NCBI GenBank assembly: GCA_905233955.1
Contig: CAJOFQ010000009.1
Coordinates: 1-42,762 of the forward strand
Direction of reading: 5' to 3'
DNA length: 42,762 nucleotides
Source: an uncultured Lachnospiraceae bacterium
GTDB lineage: Bacteria; Bacillota; Clostridia; Lachnospirales; Lachnospiraceae
How positions within the stretch are numbered: position 1 is the stretch's first letter; each line of letters begins with the position of its first letter. Below the pieces are notes generated by a model. The model worked only from the letters and a program-made list of their open reading frames with translations, was not told the DNA's origin and did no database searches. The position numbers and the translations under genes are program-made. Of the stretch, positions 17,756-27,033 are shown piece by piece.

Positions 17756-18610
17756 TCACCGCCCTGCCACTGGTACTTCTTCGTTCTGAACATGCTGCAA
17801 AATCTCTGTAAGACCATCCCTGGATACATTGCGGATGATTCTGGATTCCTGAGCAATAGCTACCTGGCCTGTTTCCTCGGATACGACTATTACAAGGGCA
17901 TCCGACACCTCGGATATTCCTACCGCAGCCCTGTGTCTGGTTCCCAAATCCTTGGACAGCTCCATATTATCAGTAAGCGGCAGATAACATGTAGCCGCAA
18001 CTATCCTGTCGCCCCTGACAACTATAGCTCCGTCGTGAAGGGGAGTATTCTTCTCGAAAATATTGAGCAAGAGCTGCTCCGATACCTTGGAGTCAAGGAC
18101 AATTCCAGTACGGATATATTCCTCCAGTCCCACTTCCCGCTCTATCACGATCAGGGCCCCCGTGCGGACCTTGCCCATATCATAGACCGCCCTTACGATC
18201 TCCTCAACTGTCCGATCTGAGAATCTGCGGCTCTTGCTATGATTCAAAAACCTGAAAAATCTGAGCCTCTGAAGGAAATCCCTGCGCCCCAGCTGCTCAA
18301 GAGCGTGCCGAAGCTCCGGCTGGAATACTACTACGCCCGCAATAACACCGGCATTTAAGAGTTTTTCTCCCAGCCACAATATGGTGTTCATCTGGAATAT
18401 TGCGGCAACAAAAAAGAGCAGCAGGATAATCAGTATGCCGCGAAACAGCATCCAGGCTCTGGTATTCTTGATCCACGACATCACCTCATAAAAAAATACA
18501 GCGATGATCAGAATCTCGATGATATCAGTAACATGGATATCCGGTATGGAAAGAGAGAAATAATCGCCAATAAAAGCATCAACTGAATTGACGAAACTGT
18601 CAATGTTCAT
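17756..18610 (-). CDS. cdaA: Diadenylate cyclase CdaA (c-di-AMP synthase)
   Basis: Makes c-di-AMP from two ATP, a messenger controlling potassium, osmotic and wall homeostasis. Three N-terminal membrane spans (~25-105) precede the DAC domain, with the DGA motif at residues ~193-195 and GTRHRAA at ~223-229, both needed for catalysis. Length 284 is normal. Start overlaps the previous gene in ATGA with GGGAGG five bases upstream. It is followed by the YbbR gene as in other Firmicutes, but glmM, the usual third gene, is replaced by an HPr gene and leuA. Confidence 0.97.
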   Translation of the reverse strand: MNIDSFVNSVDAFIGDYFSLSIPDIHVTDIIEILIIAVFFYEVMSWIKNTRAWMLFRGILIILLLFFVAAIFQMNTILWLGEKLLNAGVIAGVVVFQPELRHALEQLGRRDFLQRLRFFRFLNHSKSRRFSDRTVEEIVRAVYDMGKVRTGALIVIEREVGLEEYIRTGIVLDSKVSEQLLLNIFEKNTPLHDGAIVVRGDRIVAATCYLPLTDNMELSKDLGTRHRAAVGISEVSDALVIVVSEETGQVAIAQESRIIRNVSRDGLTEILQHVQNEEVPVAGR

Positions 18611-19557
18611 TTATTCCTCCCTTTTTTTGACTCTCTTAATACCCTGTTGATCATCTTGACTTCTTTTTTCTCCTCCGCAAGCTGAATCTTAGGAACAGCC
18701 GTTACATAATAGTAGTACTCGTCGTCTTCAAACTGGACCTTTTCAATACGGGAGTAGTCCAGATCCCTGTAAAAATAATTAGTGGCCACACCCACTAACA
18801 GTGAAAATACATTGCCAAACAAAAGTGACGAAATACCGGTTCTAACCCCCTGCATCAGATATCCTGCAAGCATGATCAAAAACTCCACCGATACACCGCC
18901 TACTACAGCTATCATCCACGCATGATTCATATTCCTGGTACGAAGGGCATATGTAACCAGAAACATAGCCGTCATAGCGATAAGGTAAGTGTAAAATAAC
19001 TGATTAGATATAACGCGCTCACGCAAAAAATCCACAATTGACACTGCCGCTTCTGTATCCAACAGCACCCCTGCGTTGGAATGAACCTCGTGCAGGAAAA
19101 AAGAAATCACAGCTCCGCATATGATGGTAACTACCTCATTACCATCACCCAAAAGAGCCGTCTGCATAGGAACTACTGACGGAACCGACCACATCCTTGC
19201 AACTACAAATGCCGATATGTTGTAAGTTCTTTTTGCTCTGTAAATGGCACAAAAAGCATAGGAGAACACCAACATCACAAGAAGTGCCACGGCAGCCTGT
19301 CCTGACAGGGCGAACAGGTTCAGCAGCAGAAACGAAAAAATCACAACTGCCATCGCCGATAAGGGCATAAACGCCCCTAAAACAGAAAGCACCAGCACTA
19401 TCCACCAGTGATTCAAGCCGGTGGCAAAAGGGAATTCTCTCATAACAGCCGCCAGGGAAAGCAGCATCAAAATTCCATGCATCACCCTTATATATATAAC
19501 CTCATGCGTTCGGATTATGTTACGGATCCGTTCGCGCATGCGCATAAATGGAGTCAT
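18607..19557 (-). CDS. Polytopic membrane protein upstream of cdaA
   Basis: 316 residues with about eight hydrophobic segments between ~25 and 265, then a cytoplasmic tail containing VQFEDDEYYYYVTAVPK and a Lys-rich end. I do not recognise a named domain. It overlaps both neighbours by four bases (ATGA), so it is very probably made together with CdaA and may be a membrane partner or channel controlled by c-di-AMP. That role is inference from position only. Confidence 0.85.
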   Translation of the reverse strand: MTPFMRMRERIRNIIRTHEVIYIRVMHGILMLLSLAAVMREFPFATGLNHWWIVLVLSVLGAFMPLSAMAVVIFSFLLLNLFALSGQAAVALLVMLVFSYAFCAIYRAKRTYNISAFVVARMWSVPSVVPMQTALLGDGNEVVTIICGAVISFFLHEVHSNAGVLLDTEAAVSIVDFLRERVISNQLFYTYLIAMTAMFLVTYALRTRNMNHAWMIAVVGGVSVEFLIMLAGYLMQGVRTGISSLLFGNVFSLLVGVATNYFYRDLDYSRIEKVQFEDDEYYYYVTAVPKIQLAEEKKEVKMINRVLRESKKGRNK

Positions 19558-20012
19558 TCATTTTCTCCCAATGAGCCTTCCGGAAACAGCAGATCCAGAT
19601 CTACAGTAGGTCTTGTGGCGTCCATCTCATCACTGTAAATCTCCGCCAGCTTATCCCAGTCTTGCTTCATCTTGTTAATCTTCTTTTTGGCATCGCGGTA
19701 TTCATCGGAGCATCTGCGATAGTACCAGCTCCTGTAAAAAAAGATAAAAATTATGTACCCTATGGCAGTAATCAAAAGGCCGGTCATGGCTATGGTCCGG
19801 TCTATTTGCTCGGCAAACATCCACACCACCACTCCAAGAACTACCGCTGCTATTACGCCGTAAAAAATCGTTCCCGCGATAAATCCGATCAGATTACGGC
19901 TGGAAAGATAGTCCCTCCTGCTGATATTAAGATAAGGCGCAATCTCCCTTTCATCCCTCTGACGATCCATCTCCATCCTCGTCATATGGATGACTCTTCT
20001 CTCGCTTAACAT
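19554..20012 (-). CDS. Two-span membrane protein heading the cda operon
   Basis: 152 residues: charged N-terminus (~1-37), two hydrophobic spans (~41-67 and ~73-93), then a Lys/Asp/Glu helical tail. No known family seen. GAGG lies seven bases before the ATG. It overlaps the next membrane-protein gene in ATGA. As the first gene of the thirteen-gene run its upstream region should hold the promoter, but I found only a hairpin repeat there and no convincing -35/-10. Confidence 0.82.
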   Translation of the reverse strand: MLSERRVIHMTRMEMDRQRDEREIAPYLNISRRDYLSSRNLIGFIAGTIFYGVIAAVVLGVVVWMFAEQIDRTIAMTGLLITAIGYIIFIFFYRSWYYRRCSDEYRDAKKKINKMKQDWDKLAEIYSDEMDATRPTVDLDLLFPEGSLGENE

Positions 20013-20052
20013 ATAACTGCCTCACATCCATGCGCAGCATGACTATCAGACG

Positions 20053-20107
20053 CATCAATATGATCCAAGGGGCAAAAACCTTTTAACCCCAGCAACATCA
20101 ATATGAT
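20053..20107. repeat. Dispersed hairpin repeat, family A, copy 1
   Basis: A 12-base direct repeat CATCAATATGAT flanks a quasi-palindrome GGGGCAAAA...TTTTAACCCC. The same core with similar flanks recurs at 25117-25158, 30986-31031 and 36417-36457. It lies between the yvyF-like gene and the cda operon. Confidence 0.65.
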
Positions 20108-20113
20108 GGCACA

Positions 20114-20518
20114 TTAGTGCTTAAATCGCATGGCGTTGTGCTTTGCTTCTTTTTTCTTGGGTTCGGCCTTTGGCTGATCCTGTTCAAAGGCCTTGGTTAG
20201 CCCGCTGGCAAGGTTATTTTTGCAATTGTCACAGTAACGGCCAGTGTATATCTTGGCTCCGCAGTTCTCACACTGAAGTGCAATGTCCGAATCCTCGGAA
20301 AACTGCAGACGCTCCTCACGAACCCACTGCTGAAGCTGCTTGGTAGTAACCCCTGTTTCCTTAGCAATCTCCGGAATGTTCGCATGAGGATTCTCACGGA
20401 TATATTCCTTGACACCATAAAACTTGCGTTCCAGCTCTTCCTTGCAGGCCGGGCATATCATCTGCCCACCAATATAATTAAATAGTCTCCTGCAGCTGCG
20501 GCAACTTTTAACCTCCAT
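20114..20518 (-). CDS. yvyF: YvyF-like zinc-ribbon/HTH protein beside comFC
   Basis: About 134 residues. An N-terminal zinc ribbon (CRSCRRLFNYIGGQMICPAC), a MerR-like helix-turn-helix segment (NIPEIAKETGVTTKQLQQW, ~45-70), a second ribbon (CENCGAKIYTGRYCDNC) and a basic tail. This is the architecture of the flagellar-operon protein YvyF (TIGR03826 family), which lies next to comFC in Bacillus as it does here. I start at the ATG seven bases after GGGGGGA; earlier in-frame codons have no ribosome site. Its job is not established; a regulator linked to motility is a guess from the family. Confidence 0.82.
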   Translation of the reverse strand: MEVKSCRSCRRLFNYIGGQMICPACKEELERKFYGVKEYIRENPHANIPEIAKETGVTTKQLQQWVREERLQFSEDSDIALQCENCGAKIYTGRYCDNCKNNLASGLTKAFEQDQPKAEPKKKEAKHNAMRFKH

Positions 20519-20583
20519 TACAATCCCCCCTCTACATTTATACTCGCGACCAAATATAACTGCCGCTTTAAATTCTCTGACAC

Positions 20584-20615
20584 GATACATGCGGACTGTT
20601 TCGCACCAGTATCAT
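20584..20615. repeat. Dispersed inverted repeat, family B, short copy
   Basis: GATAC...GTATC ends with the internal CGGACTGTTTCGC that matches CGGATTGTTTCGC in the 36632-36680 copy. The right arm overlaps the stop codon of comFC, so the repeat appears to have inserted at, or to form, the gene end. Confidence 0.5.
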
Positions 20616-21388
20616 ACACTCCCCGTAACAGCTGTTACACTGTAGACCTCGCGCGCGATCTTCCCCTCTATCAGCAGCTGTGAAACCGCGTCCAGTGTCG
20701 CGCCGGTCGTAAATATATCGTCAACTAATAATACCCTGTTATAGAGCGCACTATCCCTATCAGAGTATATGTCCCTTAATTTTACAACATTTTTCTTTAA
20801 TTTAAAAGCTTTTTTCAAATTCTTTCGCCGGATTGACACACTTAAATCCTTCTGCGGAACTGTACTTCTTCCCCTGCTTACCGGATCTGTCAATATGATG
20901 TCTTTTGTAGCTTCATTTTCCTGTAGAATTTTAACTATATTTTCTGCCAGGATTCTGGCCTGATTGTAGCCTCTGATGCGCTCCTTGCCCGGATACATAG
21001 GCACCGGAATGACTGCTTGCACTCTTATGCTTTCAAACCACCTTATGTGTTCAGAAACTATACCTTTGGAAAATGCCCTTCCTGCCCAGGCCGCTCCATT
21101 ATATTTAAACCTGTACATAGCCTTTTTTGCAGGCCCCTCATACAGGCAATACGATTTATTCTGGATAAATTCATGTTCCCCTTGTATACACTCTCTGCAA
21201 AGTGACACGGTATCATCGTACAAAAGCCTTCCGCAGCGTTTACATGCAGGCTCATCGGCGATTATTATTCTTCTGGTACATTTTGGGCAAAAGCCATTTT
21301 GGTCCATCGGCAGCACTTCATTGCATCCGGGACAGCGATCCGGGTATAGTAGCGAAAAAAATGAATCTGATATTTCCTTTATTCTCAT
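20612..21388 (-). CDS. comFC: ComFC-like phosphoribosyltransferase-family protein
   Basis: 258 residues. Two zinc ribbons at the N-terminus (CPGCNEVLPMDQNGFCPKC at ~19-37, then CKRCGRLLYDDTVSLCREC) precede a type I PRTase fold with the PRPP-binding motif VLLVDDIFTTGATLD near residue 222. Also visible is IPVPMYPGKERIRGYNQA, a ComF hallmark. In Bacillus ComFC aids DNA uptake; outside competent species its substrate is not known. The assigned ATG has a distant AGAGGGG (about 12 bases). It is divergent from a strongly promoted plus-strand gene. Confidence 0.93.
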   Translation of the reverse strand: MRIKEISDSFFSLLYPDRCPGCNEVLPMDQNGFCPKCTRRIIIADEPACKRCGRLLYDDTVSLCRECIQGEHEFIQNKSYCLYEGPAKKAMYRFKYNGAAWAGRAFSKGIVSEHIRWFESIRVQAVIPVPMYPGKERIRGYNQARILAENIVKILQENEATKDIILTDPVSRGRSTVPQKDLSVSIRRKNLKKAFKLKKNVVKLRDIYSDRDSALYNRVLLVDDIFTTGATLDAVSQLLIEGKIAREVYSVTAVTGSV

Positions 21389-21417
21389 TTGACATTAAAC
21401 CCCTCTAAAAGTATGAT
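21389..21417 (+). promoter_or_regulatory. Consensus sigma-A promoter for the plus-strand binding-protein gene
   Basis: Perfect -35 TTGACA, 17-base spacer, -10 TATGAT (5/6). Predicted start of transcription is about 38 bases before the ATG, with AGGTGA six bases upstream of it. The -35 directly abuts the comFC start codon on the other strand. Confidence 0.8.
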
Positions 21418-21461
21418 GAAGTGGATGTGATTTTTCGAAGGCCCCATATAGGTGAACAGAC

Positions 21462-22742
21462 ATGAATCATAGATATAAATCAGTTATTTCGGGACTGTTG
21501 ATTTTAATTCTGATTATCTCCCTGGCCTTTTTGGCTCAAGGACGCATCCCTGCCTATGCTCTGGCCAGGAATGCTTCTGAGGATGATACACCCTTGCGTA
21601 TAGCTATTTGTCTCGACAAGGACGACAGCTACTCCAAGTATGTAAAAGAAGGCTACAAGGATGCGATCACTGCTTCTTTTTCAGATCAGCAGGTGCTTTT
21701 TGCCGAACAGATTGCATCAAGCCTCCCCAGCCCTTCCACTGCTGCCGAGACTCTGATCCAAACCGGTCCGGATATCATTTTTACATATGGGGATGCCTCA
21801 CTTGGAGCTGCTGCCGAGCTTACCACAGAGATTCCCATTGTATTCGGAGGCGTCATGAATTACCGGAGCCTGCTGCATCTTATGCCGTCATCTGATAATT
21901 TTACAGAGCGTAATGTTACCGGAATCTCAGCCATCCCTTCCATGGACGAGCAATTGTCCCTGCTCATAGAGGCCTGCGGCTATTATCCTAAGGCAGTCGG
22001 GATCCTTTTTGATCCGACGGATTCGGACGCAATATTACAGGATGAGATCTTAGAAGAGTATCTTAACGAGGCTGGCATTCCATGGAGTGAATTTGAAATA
22101 TCGGATTATTCCCCCTCATCCGATGATACTACCGGCTCTGCCGAGTCGCCAATTGTGTCATTTCCTTCAATCACTGTTGCAGCGTCAGGCAAGGAGGGGG
22201 CTAATATTCATCCCGATTCCATTTCTGAAAGCGGTGACCTGACAGGGATTAACGAGCCAAAAAGCGCCAGGTCTGCTCTTAGCTCGCCTCTCTGGAAGTA
22301 CCCTGTGCCCTCTGATTCTGATCTGCTATCCGAAGAGGAAACACTGTCGATAGCGTGCAGCCAGTGTGATGTCCTGTATATCAGCGCAAAAAGCCTTCTT
22401 GCGGCCGACACTTCCACTCTCATGCGCATTCAGGATATGGCCAATGATAATCACATTGTCACTGTGGGCGGAGATGAAATCGCCGGAGCTGCCACAACTG
22501 TATGTCTGTATGAAGACCCTTATGATCTTGGATACAGGTGCGGTCTTTACGCTGTTGACATTCTTAAGGAAGAGGATAGTATTGAGCATATGACCATTGG
22601 CTCATACAATTCAGATTACTGCAGAAAGCTCTATCAGACCTATCCCTCTGAAATATTAGGCAAGACCTGGCCAAAGTCTTTTTATAAGTACAATGATTAC
22701 CTGGACTCATACGAACCCGGCAAGCTTGCCAAAAATCAGTGA
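21462..22742 (+). CDS. Orphan ABC_sub_bind-type periplasmic-binding protein
   Basis: 426 residues with an N-terminal signal/anchor (~7-32) and no lipobox cysteine. The first lobe fits the ABC_sub_bind (PF04392) group: LRIAICLDKDDSYSKYVKEG, then TGPDIIFTYGDASLGAAAE, IPIVFGGVMNY, NVTGISAIPSMDEQLSLL and AVGILFDPTDSDA. A Ser/Asp/Pro-rich insert of ~75 residues (~222-297) separates it from the second lobe (CDVLYISAKSLLAAD ... IVTVGGDEIAGA ... DLGYRCGLYAVDIL). The matching permease and ATPase genes of this transporter type do not follow. Ligands of characterised relatives include aromatic amino acids, but the ligand here cannot be read. Its own strong promoter suggests independent expression. Confidence 0.85.
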   Translation: MNHRYKSVISGLLILILIISLAFLAQGRIPAYALARNASEDDTPLRIAICLDKDDSYSKYVKEGYKDAITASFSDQQVLFAEQIASSLPSPSTAAETLIQTGPDIIFTYGDASLGAAAELTTEIPIVFGGVMNYRSLLHLMPSSDNFTERNVTGISAIPSMDEQLSLLIEACGYYPKAVGILFDPTDSDAILQDEILEEYLNEAGIPWSEFEISDYSPSSDDTTGSAESPIVSFPSITVAASGKEGANIHPDSISESGDLTGINEPKSARSALSSPLWKYPVPSDSDLLSEEETLSIACSQCDVLYISAKSLLAADTSTLMRIQDMANDNHIVTVGGDEIAGAATTVCLYEDPYDLGYRCGLYAVDILKEEDSIEHMTIGSYNSDYCRKLYQTYPSEILGKTWPKSFYKYNDYLDSYEPGKLAKNQ

Positions 22743-22827
22743 TTTTTGCACTGGTGTTATAAATAATCTCTGTGCATTATGATTACAGCTTCGCCTTAAT
22801 ATACAAGGCATCCGAATGAGGCTTTAC

Positions 22828-24147
22828 ATGGCTAAAAAATACCTGATCAGGACTAATATCAGTCCATTTGACAATCCTTCATATTATGAAGCCATCCGTA
22901 AAAATATTGTTCGCAGCAACAGCGGCAATCTGTTGTTTCCGTACAGCATTGCCCGTACACTCATGACGGACGATAATACTGAATTTATTCCGGTCAACAC
23001 TCATAATCCCTTTTCCGATGAGGAGGTTGACAGGATCAATAATGAATACGATGCCTTCTTGATTCCTCTCGCCAATGCCTTTCGCGTCAGTTTCTTAAAG
23101 GAGCTTTTAAATATTACCAGCCTTGTCAAAAGACTTCGCATCCCCTGTATAGTTATAGGCGTTGGTTATCAGGGAGGTGTTTCAAAAGATGTGTCAAAAG
23201 GTCTTGCCTGGAGGGAGACTGTAGTTGATTTCTGCCGGGCAATCCTGGACAAATCCGCCATGATCGGAGTAAGAGGCCGGGTAACTGCCGACTATCTTGA
23301 TAAGCTTGGTTTTACCGAGGGACGGGATTATACCGTTATCGGATGCCCTTCTATGTTCCTGTATGGGGACCGGCTGCCTGAACCCAAGCCGCTTAAGCTT
23401 AATTCAGACATTAGAATCCATATCAACAGCAAGGTTGATCTGCCGCAGAAGTTCCACAATTATCTGGTAAATGTCTGCAAGCTGATTCCTGACCATTACT
23501 ATCTTCCCCAGAATCAGTATGAGCTTTGCGCAATGTATTTGGGGCTGCCCCTTGGAATGTTTAGAGCTGACCTGAAAGAGTTTCCCGATGGTTATCCTGC
23601 TGACCCCTCATCCGCTATTTATACAAACAATCGCGTCAGAGGATTCATAAATGTTCCATCGTGGTTTAATTTCCTGAAAGAAGGGGATCTGAATTTCGGA
23701 AGCCGAATTCATGGGAATATTGCTGCCGTACTTGCCGGTATTCCGGCGTTTATAGTGGCGCCTGACAGCAGAGTTTTAGAGCTTGCCGACTATCACAACA
23801 TACCGCACACCACTATTGACAAGCTGGATAATAATATATCTATATTTGAACTGTTATCTGATGTGGATTTTTCCCGGATTATGACCGGTCATGCAGAAAG
23901 ATTCGCTGCATATCAGAGTTTTCTTGAGAAAAATGATCTAAAAACTGTATATTCCGACAGCTTTAAAGCCTCGCCGGATCAAGTCCTGCCCTTTGACAAG
24001 AGACTTGGCGAATGCAGCTATAACAAGCCCCTCGTTCCATATGCTCACCTGCATGGTTCGGACAAGCTGTCAGCTGTTCGTTACAGAAATACATTCTTAG
24101 CTAAAAGAACGATTAAAAAGCTACTTCAACCAATTATCCCTGTCTAA
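22828..24147 (+). CDS. Polysaccharide pyruvyltransferase-family protein
   Basis: 439 residues of the PF04230 type (CsaB/WcaK-like), which transfer pyruvate ketals to envelope sugars or serve as related glycan-modifying enzymes. Family marks: LRIPCIVIGVGYQGG, IGVRGRVTADYLDKLGF, TVIGCPSMFLYG and the C-terminal NFGSRIHGNIAAVLAGIPAF followed by APDSRVLELADYH. I start at the second ATG (MAKKYLIRTN) because GAGG lies six bases before it; the first ATG, four codons earlier, also has a plausible AAGG. The last 27 bases overlap the convergent cytidylyltransferase gene. Confidence 0.86.
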   Translation: MAKKYLIRTNISPFDNPSYYEAIRKNIVRSNSGNLLFPYSIARTLMTDDNTEFIPVNTHNPFSDEEVDRINNEYDAFLIPLANAFRVSFLKELLNITSLVKRLRIPCIVIGVGYQGGVSKDVSKGLAWRETVVDFCRAILDKSAMIGVRGRVTADYLDKLGFTEGRDYTVIGCPSMFLYGDRLPEPKPLKLNSDIRIHINSKVDLPQKFHNYLVNVCKLIPDHYYLPQNQYELCAMYLGLPLGMFRADLKEFPDGYPADPSSAIYTNNRVRGFINVPSWFNFLKEGDLNFGSRIHGNIAAVLAGIPAFIVAPDSRVLELADYHNIPHTTIDKLDNNISIFELLSDVDFSRIMTGHAERFAAYQSFLEKNDLKTVYSDSFKASPDQVLPFDKRLGECSYNKPLVPYAHLHGSDKLSAVRYRNTFLAKRTIKKLLQPIIPV

Positions 24148-24846
24148 TTTTAAATGAGACTTAAACATTTCCAGGTCATCCTTGGTAGTCAACTTGATAT
24201 TCTTGTCACTGCCCGCCGCAAAGTGCAGTCTGACACCTAGCTGAACCATCATGGTATTGGTATAATTAGACCCGTCTATGCCGATGCCCTTATCATATGC
24301 TTCGTGATATTTTTCATCTATAAGATCAAATCGGTAAGCCTGGGGAGTTGAGACCCTTCGAAGAGTCTCCCTTGGTATATATTCTGTAGTCGTGGTCTCA
24401 TCCTCGGGATCAATACGAAATATCTGCTCATTGTAGGGAAGACTGGTAACTGCGTTGCCGAATTTGCTGGCCTTGATTATTATATCAGTTAAAACCGTCT
24501 CATCCACCATAGGACGGATACCGTCATGAACGATTACTATGTCGTCATCCCCGGCTCTTCCCTCCAGATAATAGACACCGTTTCTGATGGATTCCTGAGC
24601 AGATGCTCCACCGCTTATAACATCTTTTAATTTGTCGATATTAAACTGCCTGGCATAAGCCCACAGGATATCATGCCAGCCATCTATACATACTACATAT
24701 ATTTCATCAATCTGCGGGTGACGCTGAAAACCCTCGAGCGTGTAGATCAACACGGGTTTGTCGTAGACATTTATGAATTGCTTGGGAATATCCTGATGCA
24801 TGCGGGAGCCAATCCCGCCGGCTATAATAATTGCTATATTCTTCAT
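24121..24846 (-). CDS. IspD/TarI-family cytidylyltransferase
   Basis: 241-residue CTP:sugar-alcohol-phosphate cytidylyltransferase. Motifs: IIAGGIGSRMHQDIPKQF at ~7-24, GGASAQESIRNGVYYL, VIVHDGIRPMVDE and YIPRETLRRVSTPQAY. IspD proper usually has VHDAARP; VHDGIRP with the downstream SNYTNTMMVQLG is, as far as I recall, the version found beside LicD and epimerase genes in glycan loci. So a CDP-polyol for teichoic-acid-like decoration is at least as likely as the MEP isoprenoid step. Starts in ATGA overlap with the small coiled-coil gene, in the wake of the atp operon. Family sure, substrate open. Confidence 0.88.
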   Translation of the reverse strand: MKNIAIIIAGGIGSRMHQDIPKQFINVYDKPVLIYTLEGFQRHPQIDEIYVVCIDGWHDILWAYARQFNIDKLKDVISGGASAQESIRNGVYYLEGRAGDDDIVIVHDGIRPMVDETVLTDIIIKASKFGNAVTSLPYNEQIFRIDPEDETTTTEYIPRETLRRVSTPQAYRFDLIDEKYHEAYDKGIGIDGSNYTNTMMVQLGVRLHFAAGSDKNIKLTTKDDLEMFKSHLKLDRDNWLK

Positions 24847-25064
24847 GGACGCTTGCCTCGGCGCTGTTCATAGACCATTGTGAGCATATCCTCCTCATAA
24901 CGATCGTCTGTGAACTCTCCCAACTGTTTTAAGATGAGCTGACGCTTGCCCTCAAGCCTGGACAGCTCCCGCTTGAGGTTCTCTTCTTCCGCTTCTATGT
25001 CTCTTAATTCCCTCTTCATGCGCTCAGCCATTGCGTTAGCTGCATCTAAATGAGCATAATCCAT
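24843..25064 (-). CDS. Small coiled-coil protein between atpC and the cytidylyltransferase
   Basis: 73 residues, almost all charged helix with heptad-like spacing (MKRELRDIEAEEENLKRELS), no membrane span, ending in a basic patch. No recognised family. I start at the ATG six bases after AGGAGG; an upstream in-frame GTG would sit on that ribosome site. It is fused by a four-base ATGA overlap to the cytidylyltransferase and follows the ATP synthase genes by 119 bases containing a hairpin. Confidence 0.75.
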   Translation of the reverse strand: MDYAHLDAANAMAERMKRELRDIEAEEENLKRELSRLEGKRQLILKQLGEFTDDRYEEDMLTMVYEQRRGKRP

Positions 25065-25116
25065 TAACTTCCTCCTGCTCACAAACTAATTCAAACCAAC
25101 CCTGAAGTGGCGTCTC

Positions 25117-25158
25117 AATCATTATGAGTGGCAAAATACCCATTGCCCCTCATATCAT
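25117..25158. repeat. Dispersed hairpin repeat, family A, copy 2
   Basis: TATGAG-T-GGCAA, eight-base loop, TTGCC-C-CTCATA: an eleven-pair stem with a single mismatch (25123-25154), directly after atpC. The right half matches the copy at 36417-36457 (TTGACCCTCATATCA there, TTGCCCCTCATATCA here). There is no U tract; it may cap or attenuate the atp transcript. Confidence 0.7.
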
Positions 25159-25183
25159 CTCATTCATACCATGCAATATACGG

Positions 25184-25591
25184 CTATTTCTCAGAGGCAA
25201 GTCTCTTACGAACCAGAGCTCTTCTTAGAGCTGTCTCAGCGCGAACCAGATCCAGATCGTTATTCCTGGCTTCAAGCCTCTCCCTCGCCCGTTTTTCTGC
25301 CTCATTAGCTCTGGATACATCAATCTCATCAGGCCATTCCGCAGTCTCGGCAAGAATCGTGACATTATCGCCGGATATACGGGCAAAACCCGAATATACT
25401 CCGGCTATTCTCTTTTTGGTCTCATCCTCAGTGATAGTCAATATCCCGGGAGCCAAAACAGTGGTCAGAGGTATATGATGAGCATAAACTCCTATATCAC
25501 CTTCGGTGGTTGTAAACTCCACCATTGACGCTGTTCCCTCGTAAAACACGCGCTCCGGTGTTATGACCTTCATGTCAAATGTATCTGCCAT
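25184..25591 (-). CDS. atpC: F-type ATP synthase epsilon subunit
   Basis: Central-stalk and inhibitory subunit, 135 residues. N-terminal beta-sandwich (FDMKVITPERVFYEG ... FTTTEGDIGVYAHHIPL) and a C-terminal helical hairpin rich in Arg/Glu (ALRRALVRKRL). Two adjacent ATGs compete; I take the second, six bases after AAGG. The last atp gene of the operon. Confidence 0.96.
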   Translation of the reverse strand: MADTFDMKVITPERVFYEGTASMVEFTTTEGDIGVYAHHIPLTTVLAPGILTITEDETKKRIAGVYSGFARISGDNVTILAETAEWPDEIDVSRANEAEKRARERLEARNNDLDLVRAETALRRALVRKRLASEK

Positions 25592-25610
25592 CATGTGCCT
25601 TTCTGTGGAT

Positions 25611-27029
<1,419 letters not shown>

Positions 27030-27033
27030 TTAG

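Noticed and set aside
22743-22827. TGCAC...GTGCA inverted repeat and TATGAT before the pyruvyltransferase-like gene
   Set aside because: The stem is five pairs with a long loop and the -10 has no partner -35; too weak to call.
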